From contig NZ_CP058316.1 in the NCBI RefSeq assembly GCF_013389665.1, positions 744,001 to 808,000 of the forward strand: a stretch of DNA of 64,000 nt, in the 5' to 3' direction. The notes below the pieces were generated by a model that was given only the letters and a program-made list of their open reading frames with translations, was not told where the DNA came from and ran no database searches. Below are positions 1-7,527 of the stretch, in pieces. This DNA is from Microbacterium oleivorans. GTDB lineage: Bacteria; Actinomycetota; Actinomycetes; Actinomycetales; Microbacteriaceae. The translations under genes were made by a program, and so were the position numbers. Numbering within the stretch: position 1 is the first letter of the stretch; the number at the start of each line of letters is the position of its first letter.

Positions 1-70
1 CGAAGTGGCGGTCGAACTCGTCGGCGGGTCGCCGAACGGGCTTGTGATAGTCCCGGGAACCGTCCGTCAT
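1..70 (-). CDS. start of an unidentified protein, cut by the left edge
   Basis: An ATG at 70-68 on the minus strand opens a frame that stays open to the window edge (about 23 codons, beginning MTDGSRDYHKPVRRPADEF). The peptide is polar and has no recognisable motif. Its ribosome-binding site is weak. It lies head to tail behind the anti-sigma operon with a hairpin in between, so it is probably a separate unit. Too little is visible to assign a family; the call rests only on the open frame and codon use. Confidence 0.35.
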   Translation of the reverse strand, partial: MTDGSRDYHKPVRRPADEFDRHF

Positions 71-286
71 CGTTCCAGGCTAGGCGAGCCGCGGGCTCAG
101 CCGGCGAACGCTCGCGCACCGCGAACAGAGCGATCCCGCGCGCGTCCATGCGCGAGCCACGCCGCCGCGGCCCCGCGGGCTGAGCGGATCACGCGAGCCG
201 AGGGCGGATGCCGCGGCTGCGATCCGGCGAATGCCAGATGTCCTCGCCGACCCCGACCCTCCCCGCTCCGCCGCGCCGGTACGACA

Positions 287-318
287 GAACGGCCGACCCG
301 GAGGAGGGTCGGCCGTTC
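287..318 (-). terminator. hairpin terminator after the anti-sigma factor gene
   Basis: Arms 287-299 and 306-318 are perfect 13-bp complements (gaacggccgaccc) around a 6-base loop, 25 bases past the rskA-type stop codon. There is no good U-run on the minus strand, as is common in high-GC actinobacteria. Confidence 0.65.
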
Positions 319-343
319 CGCTGCCGGATAACGGGGTGGGCAG

Positions 344-1207
344 TCAGGCGTTCGTCGGGATGGCGACGATCGGGTCGGTGGTGGGCAGGCCGCTGGGCGA
401 CCCGCCGCTCTGCTCGATGGTGAGGGCGATGACGTCCTCTGCGTGCATCTCACCCTCGAGGAGCATCGCGGCCGAGCCGTCGCTCGACTCGAACGCCCCC
501 GCCGGGATCGGAGCCTCGCCGCGGACGAACCATGCCTCGTACGACTGGCTGTCGTCGATCTCGGGCAATCCGTCGGCCACGAGCACGACGCCCTCGACCT
601 CGGGTGACCAGTAGACCGTGGCCTCTCCGCCGTCCGCGAGCTCGGCGGTGTTCGAGTGCGATTCGGATGCCTGCTGAATCTGGGCCAGCACGCTCTCGGC
701 ACTCGGTGCCCGCATGTCTGAGGTGAGCGTCCCCACTCCCCAGCCGATGCCGACCAGCAGCGCGATCGAGGCCGTGAGCGCGAACAGGCTCCGTGTCCAG
801 TTCCGGCGCTCCACCGTCTGCAGCTGCTCGGTCGCGGGCGAGCCGACCGAATAGCCGGATGCCGCGGCGCGCGGGTCGTCGTCGTCGAGCTCGTCGTCCG
901 CGTCGGCGGCATCCTGATCGCGGGCCGCATCGGCAGCGGCATCCGTCACGACGGCGGCGTCCGCTGCGGGACTGCTCTGACCTGCGGGAGCGCCGATGCG
1001 TGAGAGCAGGTCGGCGCGAAGGTGGGCCGGCGGCGCCACCTCTTCGACGCCTTCCGCGAGGAACGATGCGGTGTCCGCGTCGACCGTGGTGAGCACGGTC
1101 CACTCGGGGTGCGCGTCGAGCGCTTCGCGGTAGGCGATCTCGTCTTCCGGCGACAGCGCGCCGAGGGCGTACCCGGCCGAGAGTTCGGCGAATGTCTGTT
1201 CGTTCAC
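344..1207 (-). CDS. rskA: anti-sigma-K factor (RskA family)
   Basis: A 287-residue single-pass membrane protein that should hold the upstream sigma factor inactive at the membrane. The N-terminal 70 residues form the cytoplasmic anti-sigma domain, with the family hallmark AHLRADLLSRI near residues 61-71. An acidic, Ala-rich linker (about 75-112) follows, then one membrane helix at about 141-161 and an extracytoplasmic RskA C-terminal domain (about 165-287, ending in GLPTTDPIVAIPTNA). The start overlaps the sigma-factor stop by four bases (ATGA), so the pair is translationally coupled. In known RskA systems release requires proteolysis of the membrane segment by Rip1-type proteases; no such protease is in this window. 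The family call is firm. The identity of the partner rests on operon position. Confidence 0.93.
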   Translation of the reverse strand: MNEQTFAELSAGYALGALSPEDEIAYREALDAHPEWTVLTTVDADTASFLAEGVEEVAPPAHLRADLLSRIGAPAGQSSPAADAAVVTDAAADAARDQDAADADDELDDDDPRAAASGYSVGSPATEQLQTVERRNWTRSLFALTASIALLVGIGWGVGTLTSDMRAPSAESVLAQIQQASESHSNTAELADGGEATVYWSPEVEGVVLVADGLPEIDDSQSYEAWFVRGEAPIPAGAFESSDGSAAMLLEGEMHAEDVIALTIEQSGGSPSGLPTTDPIVAIPTNA

Positions 1208-1791
1208 GATGTCACCCCCATTGCCCCGCGCAGTCGAGACAAACCGTCTCGCATGCGGGTCTTGATCGTTCCGAGCGGCGCCCCCACCAGCGCTGCGATC
1301 TCGCTTTGACTGTATCCCCCGTAATAGGCGAGGGTGATGGCCTCTCGTTGCGCCTCGGGTAGAGAGCTGAGAGCCCGAGCGACGCGCCGTCCTTCGATGC
1401 GAAGCTCCACTTGCTCGGCGACGCCTTCGGGCTGCGACGCCATCTCACGGTAGCCCGCGCGCACATCCCGATCGCTGCTCGCCTGCGACGACCGGACCCG
1501 GTCGACCGCTCGGCGGTGGGCGATCGTGAGGACCCACGACCTTCCTTGCCCCTTCTTCGGAGTGAACGCTGAAGCGGATTGCCACACTTCGAGGAATACC
1601 TCCTGCAGCACTTCTTCGCTCTGGGCCCGGTCGACCAGCACCCGCAGGATGAGTCCGAAAGCGCGTGCCGAGAGCGTGTCGTACAGCTGCGTGAAGGCGC
1701 TGTGGTCGCCGTCGGCGCAGCGCTGGATCAGCTCCGCGACGTGATCCGTCGGCGGCCCGTCCTCGGGCACGTCCATTCCATCGATGACCAT
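1204..1791 (-). CDS. sigK: ECF RNA polymerase sigma factor, SigK type
   Basis: A group 4 sigma factor that redirects RNA polymerase to a small regulon. Region 2 spans roughly residues 19-90 (AFTQLYDTLSARAFGLILRV, then the EEVLQEVFLEVWQ helix). Region 4 spans about 127-182 and holds the helix-turn-helix (YSQSEIAALVGAPLGTIKTR). I take ATG 1791 as the start, giving 195 residues. ATG 1803 and ATG 1950 are in the same frame, but the extra 53 residues from 1950 do not look like sigma-factor sequence. No start has a clear ribosome-binding site. It shares an operon with rskA and lies divergent from a fasciclin lipoprotein gene, the arrangement expected for a SigK circuit. The exact start is the least certain point. 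Confidence 0.9.
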   Translation of the reverse strand: MVIDGMDVPEDGPPTDHVAELIQRCADGDHSAFTQLYDTLSARAFGLILRVLVDRAQSEEVLQEVFLEVWQSASAFTPKKGQGRSWVLTIAHRRAVDRVRSSQASSDRDVRAGYREMASQPEGVAEQVELRIEGRRVARALSSLPEAQREAITLAYYGGYSQSEIAALVGAPLGTIKTRMRDGLSRLRGAMGVTS

Positions 1792-1974
1792 CGTTACCAG
1801 CATGCCGCATGCGCGGTCTGGTTCCCGGATTGCACGGCGACCTGTTACCGGTTCTCTACCTGAACCGGCCACCGTCACCACCGGTGGTCCGGACGCCGGT
1901 CCCGCACACCTCCTATGCGTTGGACCCCTGTCGGCGGCCAGGAAGCTCATTCACCGAGATTCTCGAACTTTTTC

Positions 1975-2001
1975 CGATCCGTTCCCGGGGGGTCTCCGAA
2001 G
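1975..2001 (+). promoter_or_regulatory. candidate SigK-type promoter for the fasciclin gene
   Basis: cgatcc (1975-1980) and ccgaag (1996-2001), separated by 15 bases, approximate the SigK consensus I recall from mycobacteria (CCATCC, 16-17 bases, CCGAAT). The element sits 50 bases before the fasciclin start. Both boxes carry mismatches and the spacer is short, so this is only a suggestion. Confidence 0.25.
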
Positions 2002-2052
2002 AACCCATGACGCCGGGGACGGACCCACGGCGGAGAACACACGGAGGCAATC

Positions 2053-2721
2053 ATGCTCAGCACCAAGAAGAAGTTCACTGCTGCCCTGGCCCTCGGCTTC
2101 GCCGGCGCGCTCGCGCTGTCGGCCTGCTCGTCGGACTCGGGCTCCTCGATGACCGAGGAGACCACGGCGCCCTCGTCGGCCGCTCCCATGGAGACCGCCG
2201 AGCCCGACGCCACGATGGACCCGGCCGCCAACCTCGTCGGCGCCGGCTGTGCCGACTACGCGGCCGCCGTTCCGGACGGCGCCGGTTCGGTCGAGGGCAT
2301 GTCGCAGGACCCGGTTGCCGTCGCAGCGTCGAACAACCCGATCCTCACCACCCTCACGGCGGCGGTCAGCGGACAGCTCAACCCCGACGTGAACCTCGTC
2401 GACACGCTCAACGGTGACGAGTTCACCGTGTTCGCGCCGGTCGACGACGCCTTCGCGAAGATCGACCCCGCCACCATCGAGACGCTCAAGACGGATTCCG
2501 CTCTCCTGACCTCGATCCTCACCTACCACGTCGTCCCCGGCCAGATCGCTCCGGACGACATCGACGGCACCCACGCGACCGTGAACGGTGCGGAGGTCAC
2601 GGTCAGCGGATCGGGCGACAACATCATGGTCAACGACAGCGCCGCTGTCATCTGCGGTGGCGTCGAGACCGCCAACGCGACCGTTTACCTCATCGACACG
2701 GTGCTGATGCCCCCGATGTGA
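2053..2721 (+). CDS. secreted fasciclin (FAS1) domain lipoprotein
   Basis: A 222-residue lipoprotein. A lysine-rich N terminus and hydrophobic stretch lead to the lipobox LSAC, with C25 as the likely lipidated residue. A Ser/Thr/Glu-rich linker (26-60) follows, then one FAS1 domain from about residue 90 to the end. That domain has the H1-type motif [11 protein letters not shown], the conserved TYHVVPG, and the closing segment [17 protein letters not shown]1 domains act in adhesion and matrix contacts outside the cell. The architecture is that of mycobacterial MPT83/MPT70, both targets of SigK. GGAGG at 2042-2046 is a good ribosome-binding site for ATG 2053. Divergence from the sigK-rskA operon suggests it is a regulon member, which is an inference. 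Confidence 0.93.
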   Translation: MLSTKKKFTAALALGFAGALALSACSSDSGSSMTEETTAPSSAAPMETAEPDATMDPAANLVGAGCADYAAAVPDGAGSVEGMSQDPVAVAASNNPILTTLTAAVSGQLNPDVNLVDTLNGDEFTVFAPVDDAFAKIDPATIETLKTDSALLTSILTYHVVPGQIAPDDIDGTHATVNGAEVTVSGSGDNIMVNDSAAVICGGVETANATVYLIDTVLMPPM

Positions 2722-2786
2722 CCCGAACAGCCGCGGTGAGGGGTTCCCCGCGGCACGGCCTCGGTTGACTCCGTGGCCGAGGCGAG

Positions 2787-2816
2787 GCGGCCGGTGCGAG
2801 CACACCGGCCGCTTTG
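2787..2816 (+). terminator. intrinsic terminator after the fasciclin gene
   Basis: Perfect 10-bp arms gcggccggtg (2787-2796) and caccggccgc (2803-2812), a 6-base loop, then tttgt. It lies 65 bases after the fasciclin stop and before tRNA-Lys. Confidence 0.75.
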
Positions 2817-2883
2817 TCGTGCCCGGGCGGCTGATGCGGCGCGGCTCGCGCGCCTCCGATCCGCCACTAAGCTGGGAGACTCA

Positions 2884-2956
2884 GGGCCTCTAGCTCAGTC
2901 GGTAGAGCATCGGACTTTTAATCCGCGGGTCGTGGGTTCGAGCCCCACGGGGCCCA
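2884..2956 (+). tRNA. tRNA-Lys (anticodon TTT)
   Basis: The 73-base cloverleaf has acceptor arms gggcctc and ggggccc, D-loop tagctcagtcggtagagca, anticodon loop cttttaa with TTT, and T-arm gggttcgagcccc. CCA is not encoded. The stretch just downstream has low GC and decayed genes, so the tRNA is a plausible island insertion point, though I found no duplicated 3' end. Confidence 0.97.
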
Positions 2957-3363
2957 CCTCTGAAACAGGGTCGAAACCCATCGTTTTCGACGCCCCTGGG
3001 TCCGCAGGGTTTGCCAGCGATACCGCCGCGGCGCCCGCTTCACGGGCAAGTTGAGTGACGGCCAGCGTCCTGGTCACTCATGCCGCCAGCTCGCTGCGGG
3101 CAGCGCGGCAGCACGGCAGCGCGGCATCCAAACGGATAATTCGTGGCCGCGGATGTTCGATCATCGCACCCTTAGCGGTGTGCTCGTTCTTCGGTTACCC
3201 TCCCGGCTCGCCGCGCCGGAAACAACGGTCAGCGGCCCGCCCCTCAGATGGTCGTCGGCGGCAAAACGGCGTCGCGCACCTCCACATGTGACGCGAAAAC
3301 ATGTTGTACTAACCGCGATCTTGGTTCACTGTGTCCCCCAATCAAATCTGAGGGGGACTCTCC
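2957..3363 (+). other. gene-poor, lower-GC stretch after tRNA-Lys
   Basis: No open frame here has convincing coding character. The sequence is less GC-rich than its surroundings and has A/T-rich words such as gaaaacatgttgtactaacc near 3296. It may carry the promoter of the following decayed gene: gaggggg at 3351-3357 is the ribosome-binding site for a GTG at 3364. Confidence 0.5.
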
Positions 3364-3865
3364 GTGAAAAATTGCCCATCGCTGCAAGTATGCTCGCCAC
3401 CTTGCTAGCCGTCACCGCGCTGCCGAGCGCGGCTTCTGCCTTCCACCGAACTGGACCCAGGCCTAGTCCCGGCGCCCGTGCCCGTCGGCGAGGTGGTCGT
3501 ATTACGGCGGCGAGCTCGTCGGCATGAATCACCCGACCGACATTCCCCTGGGGACCATTACGCCTATGGCGTCATGGGGCTCGAGCTATGCCTACGCGGA
3601 AGAATACGCCTACGTCACCTACAGAGGCGTGGGGAAGGCGGCCGCGAACGTCTACAGCGGCCAGCGCATCATCACAGTCTGCTTCTGGTGGACCCGCGGT
3701 GGTTCGGCTGTGACCGGTACGACGTGCTCGAACGCGTCGTCCGCGACCGGCTCTTGGAGGGCTGGCCCCGAAGTCGTCGGGAAGGCCACCGACTCGCTCG
3801 ACTCCAACGCCCCAAAGACTATCTTCAACATTCAGACAACGCGGATGAACCCGAGCACCGTCTAA
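3364..3865 (+). pseudogene. decayed gene for a small secreted protein of unknown family
   Basis: A strong ribosome-binding site (gaggggg, 3351-3357) precedes GTG 3364, but the frame then runs AAAAA (3367-3371) into an early stop. One base out of frame, the sequence encodes a textbook signal peptide (LPIAASMLATLLAVTALPS, then AASA). After about 3440 the coding frame shifts again and meets an in-frame TAG at 3464. Beyond it a coherent tail follows (WSYYGGELVG, then from 3524 about 113 residues rich in Tyr, Ser and Gly, including SWGSSYAYAEEYAYVTYRG and two Cys). I read this as one exported protein of about 160 residues broken by at least two frameshifts and a nonsense codon. I do not recognise the family. 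Sequencing errors could mimic this but would have to be several. Confidence 0.6.
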
Positions 3866-4116
3866 CGCGCGATCGTCGCCGACGCCCGGGCTGGGTCTTC
3901 AGATTCGGCCGGGGCGTTGTCGTATCGGAGTATGTCGCCGGGCTGACAGTCGAGCGCCTCACAGAGCGCAGAGAGCGTGGAGAAGCGGACGGCCTTCGCG
4001 CGACCGTTCTTAAGCACGGCAAGGTTCGCTGGCGTGATTCCTATCAGCGCGGACAATTCAGCGACGGTCATGCCGCGCTCGTCCATGAGCCGGTCGATGT
4101 CGACGAGGATCGGCAT
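3862..4116 (-). CDS. small XRE/Cro-family HTH regulator (YozG-like)
   Basis: The 84-residue protein is almost entirely one helix-turn-helix domain: DIDRLMDERGMTVAELSALI (about 6-25), recognition helix in TPANLAVLKNGRAKAV, and the closing segment LCEALDCQPGDILRY. I start it at ATG 4116, because the upstream extension in the same frame is an arginine-rich shadow of the neighbouring gene. Its start overlaps the stop of the DUF2975 gene, so the two are coupled. Small HTH proteins of this kind commonly pair with DUF2975 membrane proteins. The palindrome at 4612-4641 upstream of the operon is its most likely binding site, which is an inference. Confidence 0.88.
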   Translation of the reverse strand: MPILVDIDRLMDERGMTVAELSALIGITPANLAVLKNGRAKAVRFSTLSALCEALDCQPGDILRYDNAPAESEDPARASATIAR

Positions 4117-4592
4117 CAGATGACCTCCGCGAGGTCGTGTCTCATGGTGGCGGACTGCTGCAGCAGCGCGAACAGCACGGCCAGGATCAACGTCGTCGCG
4201 ACACTGACTCCTATCGCGGCGAGCATGCCGAGCATCAGCGCCGGCGGCGTGACGTGCGCGGCGTTGAGCACAACGAACATTGCGAGGGTGCTGAGCCCGA
4301 TCGCGGCGGGGCACCACGTCAGTGCGCGCACCCACGTAAAGGCGTCGGTCGTGAAGATGCTGTCATCGCGCACAAGATCGAGCAAGCGCCACGTGACGAC
4401 GAGCGCTGCCTGACTGCAGGCGATGACGAAGGCGCCCCACCCGATGATGACCGGCGCGATGCTGGCGACTTCCGCGTAGGCGCTGGCGAGGCCGGTGACG
4501 TTCGCGGGGATGATGAAGAGCTGTAGCGCGAGCCCGATGAGGGCAAGTACGGCGAAGACGATCTTGGCGGTGGTGATCAGGGTCCGGTTCAT
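4116..4592 (-). CDS. DUF2975 four-helix membrane protein
   Basis: A 158-residue integral membrane protein with four hydrophobic segments (about 5-28, 43-66, 84-110 and 115-142) and the usual DUF2975 features: a short loop (LLDLVRDDSIFTTDAFTWVR) between helices 2 and 3, and a charged C terminus. I chose ATG 4592 because GAAGGAG lies 6 bases upstream; ATG 4607 in the same frame would overlap that ribosome-binding site. It is first in a two-gene operon with the HTH regulator. The function of DUF2975 proteins is unknown; a membrane sensor or antagonist of the partner regulator is a reasonable guess. The lower GC and location after tRNA-Lys fit an acquired cassette. Confidence 0.88.
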   Translation of the reverse strand: MNRTLITTAKIVFAVLALIGLALQLFIIPANVTGLASAYAEVASIAPVIIGWGAFVIACSQAALVVTWRLLDLVRDDSIFTTDAFTWVRALTWCPAAIGLSTLAMFVVLNAAHVTPPALMLGMLAAIGVSVATTLILAVLFALLQQSATMRHDLAEVI

Positions 4593-4611
4593 ATCGCGCT
4601 CCTTCATCAGG

Positions 4612-4641
4612 TATCGATAAACGATAGATCGTTTATCGATA
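4612..4641 (-). promoter_or_regulatory. 30-bp perfect palindrome, likely operator of the DUF2975/HTH operon
   Basis: Arms 4612-4625 (tatcgataaacgat) and 4628-4641 (atcgtttatcgata) are perfect 14-bp complements with a 2-base centre. Each outer end is itself the 8-bp palindrome TATCGATA. The site lies 20 bases upstream of the DUF2975 start in an A/T-rich promoter window, so binding there would block transcription. Confidence 0.75.
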
Positions 4642-5259
4642 GGCGTCTACCCCCTTGGCGCGCAGCGCCACAGCAGGCGCCGGTCAGGCGGCAGCAACTT
4701 GGACCCGGGATACCGCCCGGCGTAGCGAGCTCCACGCCGCAAACCAAGTACCTAACGATGACAGGTCGGGAACGATCGTTTCCGGCACCTCTACGTTCAG
4801 CGAGGGACCGGAGAGCACCCCCGGCAATCGCCGCCTGATCTAAGCCGAGATACCGGCACGCAGAAACACCCCTTGCGGCGATCGGTCAGCTAAACGCACC
4901 GTTCATCGCGAGCTCGGTAAGCGCTGATACCGCCGCGCTGGTCGCGCTCGAGACAGCGGCGATGCCGAGTTTGTCCGCGATCTCGCGGGGTTCAGCCACT
5001 CCCTGTGGGAGCAGCCGTGCCGCGAAGGGGGCGTTCCGTCGTGCGCCGACCGGTGTGGACGCTCTCCTGCTGAGCCTCACCCAACTAACCGGTGCCCTGT
5101 CGCTCTTGGCTGCCGGAATAATCGTCGCCGCCGCCGCTGACAGTGATTGATCGACCGTCGAGGCCGGCGCATTGACGCATGCTCCCTATGCATATCCTCA
5201 GAATGAAAACAAATCATCCACGGACATCGGCTCCGGATCGCATTCCAAAAGGCCGCGGG
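4642..5259. other. about 620 bases with no supportable gene
   Basis: Open frames here are short (at most 64 codons), lack ribosome-binding sites and do not look coding. An A/T-rich patch at about 5185-5220 (cctcagaatgaaaacaaatc) precedes the Lsr2 promoter. I see no repeat, RNA gene or att-like duplication. Confidence 0.5.
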
Positions 5260-5273
5260 CATAAAGTGTGCGT

Positions 5274-5618
5274 ATGGCCCGCAAACAGATAACCCAGCTC
5301 ATCGACGATCTCGATGGCACCGTACTCGACGACGGTGAAGGAAAGCAGATCTCGTTCTCGATCGAGGGTCGCTCCTACGAGATCGATCTCTCCAACCGGA
5401 ACGCCGACAAGTTCTACAACGCACTGGCTCCATATGTCGACGTCGCACGCTCTGTCAGCGCGAGCTCCGGCGCCGCACGGCGCGGGCGCCCTGCTCGCGC
5501 GAAGGGCCACCTCGATCTCGGCGCCGTCCGCGAGTGGGCGCGAGCGAACGGTCACACGGTGAACGACCGCGGCCGCGTCCCCGCCGCTGTCATCGACGCG
5601 TATCGCGCGGCGAACTGA
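5274..5618 (+). CDS. lsr2: Lsr2, H-NS-like nucleoid protein
   Basis: Lsr2 (114 residues) bridges A/T-rich DNA and silences horizontally acquired genes in actinobacteria. The N-terminal dimerisation domain (1-60) carries the near-invariant [22 protein letters not shown] block. A basic linker follows, then a C-terminal DNA-binding domain (about 76-114, [16 protein letters not shown]) whose AT-hook-like core RGR is present (DRGRVPAAV). I start at ATG 5274 because orthologues begin MARK; GTG 5268 is two codons upstream. There is no ribosome-binding site, and cataaa at 5260-5265 would place the transcript start at or next to the ATG, so the message may be leaderless. Its position beside a low-GC stretch is notable, but most actinobacteria carry one or two Lsr2 genes. 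Confidence 0.93.
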   Translation: MARKQITQLIDDLDGTVLDDGEGKQISFSIEGRSYEIDLSNRNADKFYNALAPYVDVARSVSASSGAARRGRPARAKGHLDLGAVREWARANGHTVNDRGRVPAAVIDAYRAAN

Positions 5619-5639
5619 CGCACAGCAACACCTGCCGGT

Positions 5640-5675
5640 GACGTGGCCCAGGCGCCTCCAGCCCTGGGCCACGTC
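5640..5675 (+). terminator. hairpin terminator after lsr2
   Basis: Perfect 13-bp arms gacgtggcccagg (5640-5652) and cctgggccacgtc (5663-5675) around a 10-base loop, starting 21 bases after the lsr2 stop. It faces the convergent SRPBCC gene and may serve both. No U-run is visible. Confidence 0.6.
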
Positions 5676-5724
5676 GCTGACCGGCCTCCTCGGGTCACCG
5701 GCAGACGACGGCCCCCGGATGCCG

Positions 5725-6150
5725 TCACGAGATCCCGGTCGATGATGCGCGTGCTTCGGCCCGCTGCTGCAACCGGTCGAGGCGCCAGGTGGGCACCGGA
5801 GCCATCGCCCGCTGCATCAGCGTGAACAATGCGCCCCCGTGCGTCATCGTGTGAACGACCCGCGTCTCGCGCCCCCGTGGATACAGATCCCACTCCCCGG
5901 TCTCCACGCTCCCTCCGGCCTCCAATCGCCAGACGATGCGGTCCGCGTTCGCCTGCACATAGGTGAGCGTGGCTCGCCCGGGAATACGTGTCGACACCGA
6001 ATAGGGATGATCGAGGATCGCGACCCGATCATTCGTTCTCGTCGCGATGAGCGCAGGATTCCAATCTGCAAGCTCACCGATGTTCACGATGATCGATGCG
6101 ACCGTCGCAGGATCCGCCTGGATGTCCCTCTCGGCGCGGTACGTGTTCAT
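5725..6150 (-). CDS. SRPBCC-family lipid/ligand-binding protein
   Basis: A 141-residue START/polyketide-cyclase-like protein. It opens with the usual edge strand (YRAERDIQADPATVASIIVN), followed by WNPAL, a central antiparallel sheet (STRIPGRATLTYVQANADRI, then GSVETGEWDLYPRGRETRVV) and a C-terminal helix (about 115-138). Such folds bind hydrophobic ligands or act in stress tolerance; the ligand cannot be read from sequence. ATG 6150 is preceded by GAAGGAG 5 bases away, a strong signal. The first 77 bases lie inside the end of the upstream hypothetical gene, so the two are likely co-transcribed with the acyltransferase/ribB operon. Confidence 0.8.
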   Translation of the reverse strand: MNTYRAERDIQADPATVASIIVNIGELADWNPALIATRTNDRVAILDHPYSVSTRIPGRATLTYVQANADRIVWRLEAGGSVETGEWDLYPRGRETRVVHTMTHGGALFTLMQRAMAPVPTWRLDRLQQRAEARASSTGIS

Positions 6151-6685
6151 ATCTTCTCCTTCTGTGATGAAACGGGTGCGGGAATGCCAGCTCGGCGAGC
6201 TGCTGCACGCAGGCAGAGGAAAGCCGATCCACATCGAGGGAATCGATATGGACGAGGCGAAGATTGCGTCGGCGTCCGAGCGCCGGAGTCAGCACGGCGG
6301 CACGCCCGCCGGTAGCGGCCTGATGGAGGCGACGTTGTTGCTCGATGAATTGCTGAGCCTCGCGTGAGATGGATTCCGGCGCCCAGTCCAACGCGGTGAG
6401 CCGCACCGTCGCCACGCCACGGTCGCGTTGCGTCAGATATGGGGCGACCGCGTGCTCGTCTGCGATCTCCTCATCGAGGAGGTCGACGTCCACTGCCGCC
6501 GCGCCCTGGACGGCGAGGACCTTCTGGCCTCGCGCGAGCGAGCGCTGCAGCGATCGCCGTTCCCGTTCCGACGGCCAGATCTCGACCAGACGCCACCGCG
6601 ACGCCTCCGCGCGCGCCCACCGCAACCGGGCGCGGCCCTCCAGGACGATGCGAACTCCCGACGCGTCCGCGATGTCGGGAGTCAT
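6074..6685 (-). CDS. hypothetical protein, 203 residues, between plsC-like gene and SRPBCC gene
   Basis: The start ATG 6685 overlaps the acyltransferase stop by four bases, which supports a real coupled gene. The middle of the protein looks structured (GVRIVLEGRARLRWARAE, then LVEIWPSERERRSLQRSLA, QGAAAVDVDLLDEEIADEH, and DSLDVDRLSS). The C-terminal 45 residues (FPHPFHHRRRRYEHVPRREG and onward) are Arg/His-rich and overlap the SRPBCC gene in another frame. I do not recognise a family and see no signal peptide or membrane helix. Either the tail is natural read-through or the ancestral stop was lost and the gene was extended into its neighbour. Confidence 0.55.
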   Translation of the reverse strand: MTPDIADASGVRIVLEGRARLRWARAEASRWRLVEIWPSERERRSLQRSLARGQKVLAVQGAAAVDVDLLDEEIADEHAVAPYLTQRDRGVATVRLTALDWAPESISREAQQFIEQQRRLHQAATGGRAAVLTPALGRRRNLRLVHIDSLDVDRLSSACVQQLAELAFPHPFHHRRRRYEHVPRREGHPGGSCDGRIDHREHR

Positions 6686-7527
6686 GCGGTGTTCCGCCGG
6701 TCCGACAGCAACGCGCGGACGCGACTGCGCGGCCAGACTCCGGGCGGCTCCGGCTCCGACACCGGGACGCCGGTGAGCGCCCCGCGGATCAGGAGTTCGA
6801 GCGAACGGCGTCGCGCACCGACGAGCATCCCCCGGCGACGAAGATCGACGACTCGCTCGAGCACCCCGATCTCGCCGAGGATGCCGCCCGCCCGCCGCGT
6901 CCAGACCTCGTCGAGGGCCGACTGCATCCATGCCCGAGAGACGGCGGCGAGGCGGGCGGCGCGGTCCCGCTGGGATCCAGCGGCGTCGGCGGTGAGCGGC
7001 GGCCCGATCTGCAGGTCGATCCTCCCTTTCCGCGGTCGTAACCGCCCCTTCGGGAGCACCGCCTCGGCGCCGACGATGACCGCCGGGACGATGGGCACGC
7101 CCTCGCTCACCGCGAAGTGGAAAGCACCCGGTCGGAACGCCCGCATCCGCCTCGAGTCGCTTCCTCGGGTTCCCTCCGGATACACGCAGACGACATCACC
7201 CTCCCCGAGCCGCCGGCGGACCTCGCGAACGGTCTGGGTTTCCATGCGTTCACGGTCGACGGGGATGCCGTTCCAGGCGCGGGTCCACCGCCGAGCGAGC
7301 GGATCGTCGAAGCTCTCCTTCTTGGTCAGAAACCACCAGCCACCCTCGCGCATCGCCTCGAGGGCGAAAGTGAGAACGAAGTGGTCGAGGTAGCTCGTGT
7401 GGTTGCACACCAGCACGAACGCTCCGTGCGCCCGGAGATGATCGAGCCCGCGCGCCGTCGTCAGACTTTGCCCGACGATGTGACGGAAGTAGACCGCTCC
7501 CCCGGCACGAAGCATCCGCGAGCTCAT
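6682..7527 (-). CDS. 1-acyl-glycerol-3-phosphate-type acyltransferase (PlsC family)
   Basis: A 281-residue LPLAT-fold acyltransferase. The catalytic block NHTSYLDH is at residues 42-49 (H43 and D48 form the HX4D pair), and the phosphate-binding block PEGTRGS is at 117-123. A third block (PGAFHFAVSEGVPIVPAVIV) also matches the family. The C-terminal 100 residues are divergent. It probably acylates a glycerophospholipid or related acceptor at the membrane. It sits between ribB and an unknown gene in a chain of ATGA overlaps. Co-transcription with a riboflavin gene is unusual for a phospholipid enzyme, so the acceptor should stay open. Confidence 0.85.
   Translation of the reverse strand: MSSRMLRAGGAVYFRHIVGQSLTTARGLDHLRAHGAFVLVCNHTSYLDHFVLTFALEAMREGGWWFLTKKESFDDPLARRWTRAWNGIPVDRERMETQTVREVRRRLGEGDVVCVYPEGTRGSDSRRMRAFRPGAFHFAVSEGVPIVPAVIVGAEAVLPKGRLRPRKGRIDLQIGPPLTADAAGSQRDRAARLAAVSRAWMQSALDEVWTRRAGGILGEIGVLERVVDLRRRGMLVGARRRSLELLIRGALTGVPVSEPEPPGVWPRSRVRALLSDRRNTA

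Noticed and set aside
1792..1950. Longer sigma-factor start at 1950
   Set aside because: The added residues are not sigma-like and the frame crosses the probable promoter region.
4655..5262. Short frames at 4655-4843, 4886-5080 and 5077-5262
   Set aside because: No ribosome-binding sites, no motifs and atypical composition.
2957..5300. Duplicate of the tRNA-Lys 3' end marking an island boundary
   Set aside because: Searched by eye for the T-arm and acceptor sequence downstream and found none.
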